Shown one piece after another: positions 5,647 to 12,340 of a stretch of DNA of 12,592 nucleotides. This stretch comes from an uncultured Collinsella sp. (GTDB lineage: Bacteria > Actinomycetota > Coriobacteriia > Coriobacteriales > Coriobacteriaceae). The stretch covers positions 1-12,592 of the forward strand of contig USCS01000028.1 of assembly GCA_900552875.1 (NCBI GenBank), given 5' to 3'. The translations under genes and the position numbers were made by a program. Below the pieces are notes generated by a model, which did not search any database, was not told the origin of the DNA, and saw only the letters and a program-made list of their open reading frames with translations. The first letter of the stretch is position 1, and each line of letters begins with the position of its first letter.

Positions 5647-6090
5647 ATGGTTGGCTTTATTCTTACCGGTCATGGACAGTTCGCACCCGGCCTCGCAAGC
5701 GCTATCGCTATGGTTGCCGGCGACCAGCCTGCTTTTACCGTCGTTCCTTTTGAGGGCGACCAGGCCGCATCCTACGGTGAGGATCTCCGCGCCGCTATTA
5801 CCGCCATGCGCGAGGAGTGCGATGGCGTGCTTGTCTTTACCGACCTGCTTGGCGGCACCCCGTTCAACCAGTCGATGATGATTGCCCAGGATGTCGACAA
5901 CGTCGAGGTTCTGACTGGCACCAACCTTCCCATGGTTATTGAGCTTCTGTTCCTCCGTGGCAATGCCACGCTCGCCGAGCTTGGCGAGCAGGCCGTGACC
6001 GTTGGCCAGACGGGCATCACCGCCCAGACGGTCGCATCCGTTGCCGGCTCCGAGGAAGAGGATATCTTCGGCGACGAGGACGGCATCTAA
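5647..6090 (+). CDS. PTS mannose-family EIIA component (amino-sugar type, AgaF/ManX-IIA-like)
   Basis: 147 residues from ATG 5647 with GGAAGG ribosome site. It carries the phosphoryl group from HPr to IIB in a mannose-family (Man) phosphotransferase system at the inner face of the membrane. The phosphorylated histidine is predicted to be H9 in LTGHGQFAPGL, matching the conserved N-terminal T-G-H-G motif of EIIA-Man. The FTDLLGGTPFN stretch at 64-74 is the second family signature. The length fits a free-standing IIA domain. The last 13 residues are acidic (SEEEDIFGDEDGI, 135-147). First gene of a five-gene operon; its stop overlaps the yajC start by one base (TAATG). The operon's substrate is probably N-acetylgalactosamine or galactosamine, judged from the linked agaS and deacetylase genes; mannose, glucosamine or a glycosaminoglycan disaccharide are alternatives. 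Confidence 0.92.
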   Translation: MVGFILTGHGQFAPGLASAIAMVAGDQPAFTVVPFEGDQAASYGEDLRAAITAMREECDGVLVFTDLLGGTPFNQSMMIAQDVDNVEVLTGTNLPMVIELLFLRGNATLAELGEQAVTVGQTGITAQTVASVAGSEEEDIFGDEDGI

Positions 6091-6371
6091 TGGCCGATTT
6101 CGGAGCCAACGTCCTGAGCTCCTCGGTCGCCCTTTTAGGCCTGCTTGTCATCATGGGCTTGATTTACACCATCTGGTCGCAAATCAACATGAAGAAGAAG
6201 CAGAAGTACTTCAAGGAGCTGCACACCGAGCTCAAGCTGGGTCAGGAGGTTCTTTTCGCCGGCGGTATCTACGGAACCGTCAAAGGCATCGAAGGCGAGA
6301 AGGTCCAGATCAAAGTCCGATCCGGAGCCGTCGTAGATGTTTCGCGTTACGCGATTCAGGAGATCAAGTAA
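6090..6371 (+). CDS. yajC: YajC family protein inside the PTS operon
   Basis: 93 residues from ATG 6090, overlapping the IIA stop by one base. A single N-terminal membrane span at about 13-30 (VALLGLLVIMGLIYTIWS) is followed by a basic K-K-K-Q-K stretch (35-39). The compact YajC domain has the signature L-x-x-G-x-E-V-L-F-A-G-G-I-Y-G-T-V (48-64) and V-S-R-Y-A-I (84-89). YajC is an accessory subunit of the SecDF-YajC translocase complex. From general knowledge, yajC-like genes also occur in agaVWEF-type PTS operons linked to hyaluronan or GalNAc use in streptococci, where their job is unclear. Its position between IIA and IIB suggests a paralogue working with the transporter, for instance in inserting IIC/IID, rather than the housekeeping copy beside secDF. 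Confidence 0.85.
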   Translation: MADFGANVLSSSVALLGLLVIMGLIYTIWSQINMKKKQKYFKELHTELKLGQEVLFAGGIYGTVKGIEGEKVQIKVRSGAVVDVSRYAIQEIK

Positions 6372-6407
6372 CTGTCGTCAGCAAATATCGAAAGGAAGCT
6401 GATCAAC

Positions 6408-6890
6408 ATGGCAGAACCCAACATTCTTCTTACCCGCATCGATAACCGACTGGTTCATGGTCAGGTTGCAACCCAGTGGAACTCCACCCTGGGCTCCAAC
6501 CTCATCCTCGTCGCCAACGACGACGTGGCGTCCAACACCATGCGCCAGAACCTCATGAAGATGGCCGCTCCCGCCGGCGTCGCTACGCGTTTCTTCTCCC
6601 TGCAGAAGACCATCGACGTCATTGGCAAGGCGAGCCCGCGCCAGAAGATCTTCATCGTGGCCGAAACACCGGAAGACGTGCTTACGCTCGTCAAGGGCGG
6701 TGTGCCTATAAAGAAGGTAAACATCGGCAACATGCACATGTCGGAAGGAAAGCGCCAAGTCGCCACCTCCGTCGCAGTTAACGACGAGGATGTCGCTGCG
6801 TTTAAAGAGCTGCAGGAATTGGGGGTGGAGTTGGAGATCAGGCGCGTTCCGAGCACGCCTGTTGAGGACACGAGCAAGCTCTTCTCGTAA
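6408..6890 (+). CDS. PTS mannose-family EIIB component (AgaV-like)
   Basis: 160 residues from ATG 6408, with AAAGGAAG at 6391-6398, 36 bases after yajC. EIIB-Man accepts phosphate from IIA and passes it to the incoming sugar. The phosphorylated histidine is predicted to be H17 in TRIDNRLVHGQVATQW (9-24), which is the family active-site motif. VNIGNMHMSEGKRQVATSV (104-122) is the second conserved block and is common in GalNAc-type (AgaV) proteins. Length is normal for a separate IIB. A 90-base gap with two small hairpins follows before IIC, the longest spacing inside the operon. The sugar specificity cannot be fixed from sequence alone. Confidence 0.92.
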   Translation: MAEPNILLTRIDNRLVHGQVATQWNSTLGSNLILVANDDVASNTMRQNLMKMAAPAGVATRFFSLQKTIDVIGKASPRQKIFIVAETPEDVLTLVKGGVPIKKVNIGNMHMSEGKRQVATSVAVNDEDVAAFKELQELGVELEIRRVPSTPVEDTSKLFS

Positions 6891-6907
6891 TCCTCGTGAT
6901 CCACGTT

Positions 6908-6957
6908 GTCAGGAGTGAAACCCTGACGTTCTGTACGTGATATCCAAAGTGCGTACA
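6908..6957 (+). other. two small hairpins between the IIB and IIC genes
   Basis: GTCAGG (6908-6913) pairs with CCTGAC (6922-6927), and TGTACG (6932-6937) with CGTACA (6952-6957). Neither is followed by a T-run, so they are unlikely to be terminators. They may protect or mark an mRNA end so that the membrane subunits are made at a different level. Confidence 0.45.
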
Positions 6958-6980
6958 TACATTTTGAAAGGAGGAGCAAG

Positions 6981-7781
6981 ATGGAATACTCGATCATCCA
7001 GATCGCTCTGGTCTTCGTTGTTACGTTCATCGCGGCAATCGACCAGTTTGACTTCCTCGAGTCTCTCTATCAGCCCATCGTCACCGGCGCCGTCATCGGT
7101 CTTATCCTTGGCGACCTCAACACCGGTCTTCTCGTGGGTGGTACCTATCAGCTCATGACGATCGGCAACATGCCGATCGGAGGCGCTCAGCCGCCTAACG
7201 CCGTCATCGGCGGCATCATGGCAGCCATTCTCGCTATCGCCACGGGCCTCGAGCCCAACGCGGCAGTCGGCCTCGCCATTCCGTTCGCTCTGCTTGGCCA
7301 GCTTGGCGTTACCCTGGTCTTCACGCTTATGTCCCCGCTTATGTCCACGGCCGATAACATGGCTCACAACGCGGACACCAAGGGCATCGAGCGCCTGAAC
7401 TACTTCGCCATGGCTCTGCTCGGCCTGATCTTCGCTGTCGTCGTCACCCTGTTCTTCATCGCTGGCGCTACCATCGGTCAGACCATCGCTTCTGCCATCC
7501 CGACTTGGCTGCAGACCGGTCTGTCCGCTGCAGGCGGCATGATGCGCTTCGTCGGCTTCGCCGTCCTGCTCAAGGTTATGATGAACCGCGATATGTGGGG
7601 CTTCTTCCTCATGGGCTTCGGCCTCGCGCTCATCACCGTTGCCAACGATTCGCTGGCAACCCCTGCTCTGCTCATCCTCGCTCTCATCGGCTTCGGCATC
7701 GCTTTCTGGGACTTCCAGCAGCAGACCGAGCTGAAGGGTGCAGCTGTTTCTGACGGAGGTGACTTCGAAGATGGCATCTAA
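6981..7781 (+). CDS. PTS mannose-family EIIC membrane component (AgaW/ManY-like)
   Basis: 266 residues from ATG 6981, with a near-perfect AAAGGAGGAG ribosome site. It is a multi-span membrane protein with hydrophobic segments at about 5-21, 33-54, 74-90, 96-119, 142-163, 187-200 and 207-242. Family blocks are the L-I-L-G-D-L-N-T-G-L-x-V-G-G-T-Y-Q-L stretch (41-58), IGGAQPPNAVIGGI (66-79), and the N-x-M-A-H region (126-129). Together with IID it forms the sugar translocation pore. The C-terminus is short and acidic (VSDGGDFEDGI, 256-266). Its last 11 bases overlap the IID gene, so the two are translationally coupled, as expected for partners needed in fixed ratio. Confidence 0.92.
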   Translation: MEYSIIQIALVFVVTFIAAIDQFDFLESLYQPIVTGAVIGLILGDLNTGLLVGGTYQLMTIGNMPIGGAQPPNAVIGGIMAAILAIATGLEPNAAVGLAIPFALLGQLGVTLVFTLMSPLMSTADNMAHNADTKGIERLNYFAMALLGLIFAVVVTLFFIAGATIGQTIASAIPTWLQTGLSAAGGMMRFVGFAVLLKVMMNRDMWGFFLMGFGLALITVANDSLATPALLILALIGFGIAFWDFQQQTELKGAAVSDGGDFEDGI

Positions 7782-8853
7782 TGAGTATGTGATCCCGGAG
7801 CACTACGAGGATCTCACTCCTGCTCCGCAGCTCGACCAGAAGACCCTCAACAAGATGGCTTGGCGCTCCTGCTTCCTGCAGGCATCGTTCAACTACGAGC
7901 GCATGCAGGCCGCTGGCTGGCTTTACTCCATCATCCCCGGTCTGGAGAAGATCCACACCAACAAGAACGACCTCGCGGCTTCCATGAGCCACAACCTGGA
8001 GTTCTTCAACACCCACCCGTTCCTCGTCACCTTTGTTATGGGCATCGTGCTTTCGCTCGAGCAGAACAAGGTTGACATCCCCACGATCCGCGCCGTCCGC
8101 GTCGCCGCAATGGGCCCGCTCGGTGGTATCGGTGACGCCCTGTTCTGGCTGACGCTCGTGCCTATCACGGCCGGCATCACCTCCAACATGGCCATCAACG
8201 GCAACGCTGCTGCGCCGATCATCTTCCTGGTGATCTTCAACGCCGTCCAGTTCGCTCTGCGCTTCTGGCTCATGAACTGGTCCTACAAGCTTGGCACCAG
8301 CGCCATTGACGCTCTGACCGCCAACATGCAGGCCTTCACGCGTGCCGCTTCCATCATGGGCGTCTTCGTCGTCGGTTGCCTGGTCGTCACCATGGGTGGC
8401 ACCCAGATCAACCTCCAGATCCCCAACGGCACCACCCGTGGCCTTGCCCCTACTACCGTGATCGTCTCCGAGAAGGAGGCCGAGAACTTCACCGGTATGG
8501 AGGGCATCGATACCGAGACCGCTGAGGCCGGTACCATCGCCATGACCGATGAGGACGGCAACGCCCTCACCGCCACCGATGCCGACGGCAACGAGGTCAA
8601 GTGCGGCGTCGCCGATCTGGGCAACGGCATGGAGTCCGTGACCTATGCTACCGTCACCGAGGATCCGGTCAACTTCTCTGTTGCCGACACCCTCAACACC
8701 ATCGTCCCGAAGCTCGTCCCGCTTATGCTTACGCTGCTGCTTTACTACATGTTCGCTAAGCACAGCTGGACCCCGACCAAGGGCATTCTCCTGCTCTTCG
8801 TCCTTGGCATCCTGGGCGCTGGCCCGCTTGGTCTCTGGCCGAGCATCTGGTAA
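7771..8853 (+). CDS. PTS mannose-family EIID membrane component with extra acidic insert (AgaE/ManZ-like)
   Basis: 360 residues from ATG 7771, which overlaps the IIC end by 11 bases and has GGAGGT at 7755-7760. An in-frame start at 7738 lacks a ribosome site. Family features are RSCFLQASFNYERMQAAGW (32-50), the P-x-L region, FFNTHP (78-83), and AAMGPLGGIGDALFW (112-126). A membrane span lies near 192-208, and the C-terminal hydrophobic part (312-356) ends with GPLGLWPSIW. Usual IID proteins are about 270-300 residues. The excess is a hydrophilic, acidic stretch at about 219-302, between the span near 200 and the conserved N-T-I-V-P-K-L-V-P-L block. It contains TDEDGNAL and TDADGNEV (259-276), a tandem D-x-D-G-N pattern. 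IIC and IID together transport the sugar; the insert probably lies in an extramembrane loop. Confidence 0.9.
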   Translation: MASNEYVIPEHYEDLTPAPQLDQKTLNKMAWRSCFLQASFNYERMQAAGWLYSIIPGLEKIHTNKNDLAASMSHNLEFFNTHPFLVTFVMGIVLSLEQNKVDIPTIRAVRVAAMGPLGGIGDALFWLTLVPITAGITSNMAINGNAAAPIIFLVIFNAVQFALRFWLMNWSYKLGTSAIDALTANMQAFTRAASIMGVFVVGCLVVTMGGTQINLQIPNGTTRGLAPTTVIVSEKEAENFTGMEGIDTETAEAGTIAMTDEDGNALTATDADGNEVKCGVADLGNGMESVTYATVTEDPVNFSVADTLNTIVPKLVPLMLTLLLYYMFAKHSWTPTKGILLLFVLGILGAGPLGLWPSIW

Positions 8854-8866
8854 GGCTCTAGCTTGA

Positions 8867-8895
8867 GGGGTGTGTCCCTACGCGGCTCACACCCC
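8867..8895 (+). other. hairpin in the 3' end of the PTS transcript
   Basis: GGGGTGTG (8867-8874) pairs perfectly with CACACCCC (8888-8895) just after the IID stop, 25 bases ahead of the true terminator. No T-run follows, so it is more likely an mRNA-stabilising fold. Confidence 0.5.
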
Positions 8896-8919
8896 GACCC
8901 CTTAAGCCATGTGTATGTT

Positions 8920-8958
8920 AAAAGCCGCGTGCTCGAAAGAGCGCGCGGCTTTTGTTTT
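8920..8958 (+). terminator. intrinsic terminator of the PTS operon
   Basis: AAAAGCCGCG (8920-8929) pairs with CGCGGCTTTT (8944-8953). The stem continues through five more pairs (one G-T) to a GAAA tetraloop at 8935-8938, and further T residues (TTTGTTTT) follow. This separates the transporter genes from the regulator gene. Confidence 0.92.
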
Positions 8959-8962
8959 CTTG

Positions 8963-8989
8963 TTGATTCGGGTGTGGCAGACAGATAAT
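8963..8989 (+). promoter_or_regulatory. tentative promoter of the GntR-family gene
   Basis: TTGATT (8963-8968) and GATAAT (8984-8989) are separated by 15 bases, shorter than ideal. GGGTGT (8970-8975) and ACACCC (8995-9000) form an inverted repeat around the -10. No TGGT-4 nt-ACCA operator is seen here, so there is no sign of self-regulation through that site. Confidence 0.35.
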
Positions 8990-9037
8990 GCTAAACACCC
9001 AAGGTAGTAGCCGAGTTTGAGAAAATGGGAGGATAGG

Positions 9038-9769
9038 ATGGCGATCGGAGCGCGTAAGCAACCGCTGTACGATCAGCTGGTCGATATTCTGACCGAAAAG
9101 ATTGACCATGAATATCGCGCCGGTGACATGATTCCTTCCGAGCGCGAACTTTCGGAGCGCTATGGTCTCTCGCGCACTACGGTACGCCTGGCTCTGCAGG
9201 AACTGGAGCGTTTAGGACTGGTGGTTCGGCAGCACGGTCGCGGTACCTTTGTGACCGACCGTTCGGCAAAGGCAACCAATCTTATGCAGTCCTACAGCTT
9301 TACCGAGCAGATGCGCGCGATGGGTCGAGAACCCGAGACCACGATTCTCGATTTTTGCGAGATGGAGGCCGATAAGAATCTGGCTGAGCATATGGGATTG
9401 CGTATCGGTGATCGCATTTTTAAGCTCAAGCGTCTTCGTTCTGCCGACAACATGCCCATGATGGTCGAACGCAGCTATCTACCGGTTCGTCAATTTCTAT
9501 CCCTAAAGCGACCACTGCTAGAGCGTAAGCCGCTTTACGATGTGATTGAGCAGGACTTTCAGCAAAAGATTCGTGTGGCCGAAGAGGAGTTCTATGCGAG
9601 CATAGCCCGTCCCACCGATGCCCACCTTTTGGGAATTGTCGAGGGCTCGCCTGTGCTCGATTTGGTCAGGACTACGTATAACGAGTCAAACGAGGTAGTG
9701 GAGTACACACTCTCGGTTGCTCGTGCCGATCAGTTTAAATACAAGGTTTACCACCAGCGCAGTAACTAG
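9038..9769 (+). CDS. GntR-family (HutC/UTRA) transcriptional regulator, NagR/DasR-like
   Basis: 243 residues from ATG 9038, with GGGAGG at 9027-9032. A TTG start at 9017 would place that ribosome site inside the gene. Residues 8-73 form a GntR winged helix: PLYDQLVDILTEKI, then IPSERELSERYGLSRTTVRL with the recognition helix at about 45-57, then the wing QHGRGTFV (65-72). Residues about 85-235 match a UTRA effector domain, with R-L-R at 132-134, ERSYLP (144-149), AEEEFYA (181-187) and the closing V-E-Y-T-L-S-V-A-R-A-D-Q-F (221-233). UTRA regulators of this group bind phosphorylated amino sugars and release operators of TGGT-4 nt-ACCA type. Sites of that type lie before the PTS operon and agaS, on either side of this gene, so it is the likely repressor of both. 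The effector is probably GalNAc-6-P, GalN-6-P or GlcN-6-P; this is inferred. Confidence 0.9.
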   Translation: MAIGARKQPLYDQLVDILTEKIDHEYRAGDMIPSERELSERYGLSRTTVRLALQELERLGLVVRQHGRGTFVTDRSAKATNLMQSYSFTEQMRAMGREPETTILDFCEMEADKNLAEHMGLRIGDRIFKLKRLRSADNMPMMVERSYLPVRQFLSLKRPLLERKPLYDVIEQDFQQKIRVAEEEFYASIARPTDAHLLGIVEGSPVLDLVRTTYNESNEVVEYTLSVARADQFKYKVYHQRSN

Positions 9770-9807
9770 TGCTCGCATCGTTTCCATATGGTGATTCTTT
9801 GCATTTA

Positions 9808-9823
9808 ACTGGTTACTACCAGA
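9808..9823. promoter_or_regulatory. GntR/NagR-type operator in front of agaS
   Basis: ACTGGTTACTACCAGA is an almost complete ACTGGT-4 nt-ACCAGT palindrome and shares TGGTTACTACCAG exactly with 5518-5530. It covers the expected -35 area of the agaS promoter, an arrangement suited to blocking RNA polymerase. A second pairing, TGGTTA (9810-9815) with TAACCA (9824-9829), overlaps it. Confidence 0.75.
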
Positions 9824-9838
9824 TAACCAACCGAAGTG

Positions 9839-9844
9839 TATAAT
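9839..9844 (+). promoter_or_regulatory. -10 box of the agaS promoter
   Basis: A perfect TATAAT hexamer lies 40 bases before the agaS start. No good -35 box is present at 17 bases; that stretch is taken by the operator. Expected start of transcription is near 9851, giving a leader of only about 33 bases. Confidence 0.65.
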
Positions 9845-9883
9845 TGCACGTCAGAGGATTACTTCTAGAGAGAGGTATTAGAA

Positions 9884-11050
9884 ATGTTCGAGAAGAGTGT
9901 CGAGGAGCTCACCGAGCTCGGCGCCCAGATCACCACGGCCGAGATTGCTCAGCAGCCCGAGCTTTGGCGTGATACGCTCAACATCTATCGCGAGAACAAG
10001 GAGGCCATCGAGGCCTTCCTGGCCGAGGCTCGCGCTATGGGCGAGGGCCGTCTGTCCGTTGTCTTCACCGGTGCCGGTACGTCCGACTACGTTGGCGATA
10101 CCTGCGCCCCGTACCTGCGTCACGCTGGCAACACTGATCTCTACGACTTTAAGCCCATCGCCACGACCGACATCGTGAGCGCTCCGCGCGACTTCCTGCG
10201 CGCCGAGGATCCCACGCTCGTGGTTTCCTTTGCCCGCTCTGGCAACAGCCCCGAGAGCCTTGCCGCCGTTGCCGTTGCCAAGGAGCTCGTCCACAACGTC
10301 AAGTTCCTCAACATCACCTGCGCTCCCGAGGGCAAGCTTGCCGTCGAGTCTGCCGATGATCCCAATGCGCTGACGCTGCTCATTCCGCGCGCCAACGACA
10401 AGGGCTTCGCCATGACCGGTTCTTATTCCTGCATGACCCTGCTCTCCACCCTTATTTTCGACACTGCCTCTGACGAGCAGAAGGCCGAGTGGGTCGAGAC
10501 CATCGCCAAGATGGGCGAGGAGGTCATCTCCCGTGAGCCCGAGATCGCCGATTACCTGGCTGGCGACTTCAACCGCGTGACCTACTTGGGTTCTGGCTCC
10601 TTCGGTGGCCTTGCTCAGGAGAGCCAGCTCAAGATCCTCGAGCTCGCTCACGGTCTGGTCGCTACTTCCTACGACACCTCCATGGGCTATCGTCACGGAC
10701 CTAAGTCCTTCGTCGACGATAAGACGCTCGTCTTCGTGTTCGTCAACAACGACGCCTACACCCGTCAGTACGACATCGACATCCTCAACGAGATCGGTGG
10801 CGACGAGATCGCTCAGCACACCATCGCCGTTCAGCAGGAAGGTGCCACCGTCTATGAGGGTGAGTCCTTCACCTTTAAGGGCTACGAGGCACTTCCCGAG
10901 GGTTACCTTGCTCTGCCGTTCGTGATGTTTGCCCAGGCTATCAGCCTGCTCAACTCCGTGCGCGTGGGCAACACGCCCGATACGCCGAGCCCCACCGGCA
11001 CGGTCAACCGCGTGGTTAAGGGCGTGACGATTCACCCCTTCACCGCTTAA
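9884..11050 (+). CDS. agaS: AgaS: SIS-domain galactosamine-6-phosphate deaminase/isomerase
   Basis: 388 residues from ATG 9884, with AGAGAGG at 9869-9875. AgaS deaminates and isomerises galactosamine 6-phosphate to tagatose 6-phosphate in the cytoplasm, in the GalNAc/GalN pathway. It has two SIS domains. The first holds FTGAGTSDYVGD (61-72) and the phosphate-binding SFARSGNSPES (115-125); the second holds YLGSGSFGGLAQE (234-246) and GYRHGPKSFV (268-277). The C-terminal block VGNTPDTPSPTGTVNRVVKG (361-380) with IHPF (383-386) is characteristic of AgaS and separates it from GlmS and FrlB. Length equals the usual 384-390. It has its own promoter with the shared operator and its own terminator, so it is transcribed apart from the PTS genes but probably controlled by the same GntR protein. 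A role on glucosamine 6-phosphate is possible, as no nagB is seen here. Confidence 0.92.
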   Translation: MFEKSVEELTELGAQITTAEIAQQPELWRDTLNIYRENKEAIEAFLAEARAMGEGRLSVVFTGAGTSDYVGDTCAPYLRHAGNTDLYDFKPIATTDIVSAPRDFLRAEDPTLVVSFARSGNSPESLAAVAVAKELVHNVKFLNITCAPEGKLAVESADDPNALTLLIPRANDKGFAMTGSYSCMTLLSTLIFDTASDEQKAEWVETIAKMGEEVISREPEIADYLAGDFNRVTYLGSGSFGGLAQESQLKILELAHGLVATSYDTSMGYRHGPKSFVDDKTLVFVFVNNDAYTRQYDIDILNEIGGDEIAQHTIAVQQEGATVYEGESFTFKGYEALPEGYLALPFVMFAQAISLLNSVRVGNTPDTPSPTGTVNRVVKGVTIHPFTA

Positions 11051-11068
11051 TCGCGTCCCCCTGTAAGG

Positions 11069-11110
11069 GCGCCCGTCCGCTCATAACGGCGGGCGGGCGC
11101 TTTTTGTTTT
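11069..11110 (+). terminator. intrinsic terminator after agaS
   Basis: GCGCCCGTCCGC (11069-11080) pairs over 12 bases, with one G-T pair, with GCGGGCGGGCGC (11089-11100) around an eight-base loop. TTTTTGTTTT follows directly. It implies that the deacetylase gene downstream needs its own promoter or read-through. Confidence 0.92.
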
Positions 11111-11167
11111 ACGTGAGCTGGGTATAAGCATCACCACAGTCAACTGCTTTAGAAGCAAGGAGTGCAT

Positions 11168-12337
11168 ATGAGCACGTACGCAATTAAGGCTGACAAGTTC
11201 TTCTTGCCGGCAGGCCCGCAACTGGGCGGCTATCTTATGGTCGAGGACGGCGTCTTTGGCGCCTGGCAGGCCGACGAGCCCTCTTGCGAGATTAAGGACT
11301 ACACGGGATCGTGGATCGCACCGGGTATGGTCGATACTCACATCCATGGCTTCTACAACCACTCAACTACCGATAACGATCCCGAGGGCATCGATATCAG
11401 CTCAACCGAGCTCGCCCGTCGCGGTACCACCAGCTGGCTGCCCACGACGTTCACCGATGGCGTCGAGCAGATCAAGGACGCCTGCGCCGCTATCGCCAAG
11501 GCGGACGAGGGCCGCGGCCCCGACTTCTGCGGTGCTCGCATTCAGGGCATCTACCTGGAGGGCCCCTTCTTTACCATGAAGCACGTGGGCGCGCAGAACC
11601 CCGCTTATCTGATCGACCCCTCCGAGGAGGTCTTCGACCAGTGGCAGGAGGCTGCCGGTGGGCGTATCGTCAAGAGCGCTATGGCCGCTGAGCGCGACGG
11701 CGCCGCTGCCTACGCTGCTGCCCTGAACGCCAAAGGTGTCGTGACCAGCATTGGCCACTCCGATGCCACCTACGATGAGTGCGTCGCTGCGATCAACGCC
11801 GGTGCCAGCTGCTTTACGCACACCTACAACGGCCAGCGCGGTCTGCATCACCGCGAGCCCGGTGTCGTGGGTGCAGCCATGTCCACCCCCGAGACCTACG
11901 CCGAGATCATCTGCGACGGCAAGCACGTGAACCCTGCCGCCATCAAGGCGCTGCTGCAGGCCAAGGGCTGGCAGCATACGGTGCTTATCACCGACTGCCT
12001 GGGCTGCGGTGGCATGCCCGAGGGCAGCTACACCAGCGGTGGCATGGACGTCATCATGAAGGACAACCTGTGCTGGCTCGCCGACGGCAAGAGCATTGCC
12101 GGCTCGGTGCTCACGCTTGCCCAGGGCGTTAAGAACATCGTGGACTGGGGTATCGCCAGCGCCGATATCGCCATTCGCATGGCAACCGAGGTGCCGGCTC
12201 GCTCCGCGCACATCGAGGATAAGTGCGGCAGCATCATGCCGGGTCGCGACGCCGACTTTGTCGTGTTCGACCATGAGCTTACCCTCGTCGAGACGTATGT
12301 TGGCGGCCAGAGCGTCGGCAACGCCTTTACCGAGTAA
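11168..12337 (+). CDS. nagA: N-acetylglucosamine/galactosamine-6-phosphate deacetylase
   Basis: 389 residues from ATG 11168, with AAGGAG at 11157-11162. A GTG at 11162 overlaps that ribosome site and is unlikely to be the start. It hydrolyses the acetyl group from N-acetyl-amino-sugar 6-phosphate in the cytoplasm, yielding acetate and the amino-sugar phosphate. The amidohydrolase fold shows D56-T-H58-I-H60-G near the N-terminus, metal ligand E131 in YLEGPFF, H197 in GHSDATYD, H218 in FTHTYN, substrate residues in HHREPGVVG (227-235), and the catalytic aspartate D276 in LITDC. These match NagA closely. Placement after agaS and a Man-family PTS suggests GalNAc-6-P as physiological substrate (the agaA role), but NagA enzymes often accept both. 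No clear promoter is visible; TATAAG at 11123-11128 is the best -10 candidate. No copy of the operator was found in front of it. Confidence 0.92.
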   Translation: MSTYAIKADKFFLPAGPQLGGYLMVEDGVFGAWQADEPSCEIKDYTGSWIAPGMVDTHIHGFYNHSTTDNDPEGIDISSTELARRGTTSWLPTTFTDGVEQIKDACAAIAKADEGRGPDFCGARIQGIYLEGPFFTMKHVGAQNPAYLIDPSEEVFDQWQEAAGGRIVKSAMAAERDGAAAYAAALNAKGVVTSIGHSDATYDECVAAINAGASCFTHTYNGQRGLHHREPGVVGAAMSTPETYAEIICDGKHVNPAAIKALLQAKGWQHTVLITDCLGCGGMPEGSYTSGGMDVIMKDNLCWLADGKSIAGSVLTLAQGVKNIVDWGIASADIAIRMATEVPARSAHIEDKCGSIMPGRDADFVVFDHELTLVETYVGGQSVGNAFTE

Positions 12338-12340
12338 CGA

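Noticed and set aside
7684..8763. Open frame of 359 codons on the - strand opposite the IID gene
   Set aside because: His/Asp/Gly-rich antisense shadow of a clear EIID gene.
9017..9037. TTG start for the GntR-family gene
   Set aside because: The GGGAGG ribosome site at 9027-9032 would fall inside the gene; ATG 9038 fits the family start.
9878..11035. Open frame of 385 codons on the - strand opposite agaS
   Set aside because: Antisense shadow; agaS is supported by several SIS motifs and a ribosome site.
11162..11167. GTG start for nagA
   Set aside because: It overlaps the AAGGAG ribosome site; ATG 11168 has proper spacing.
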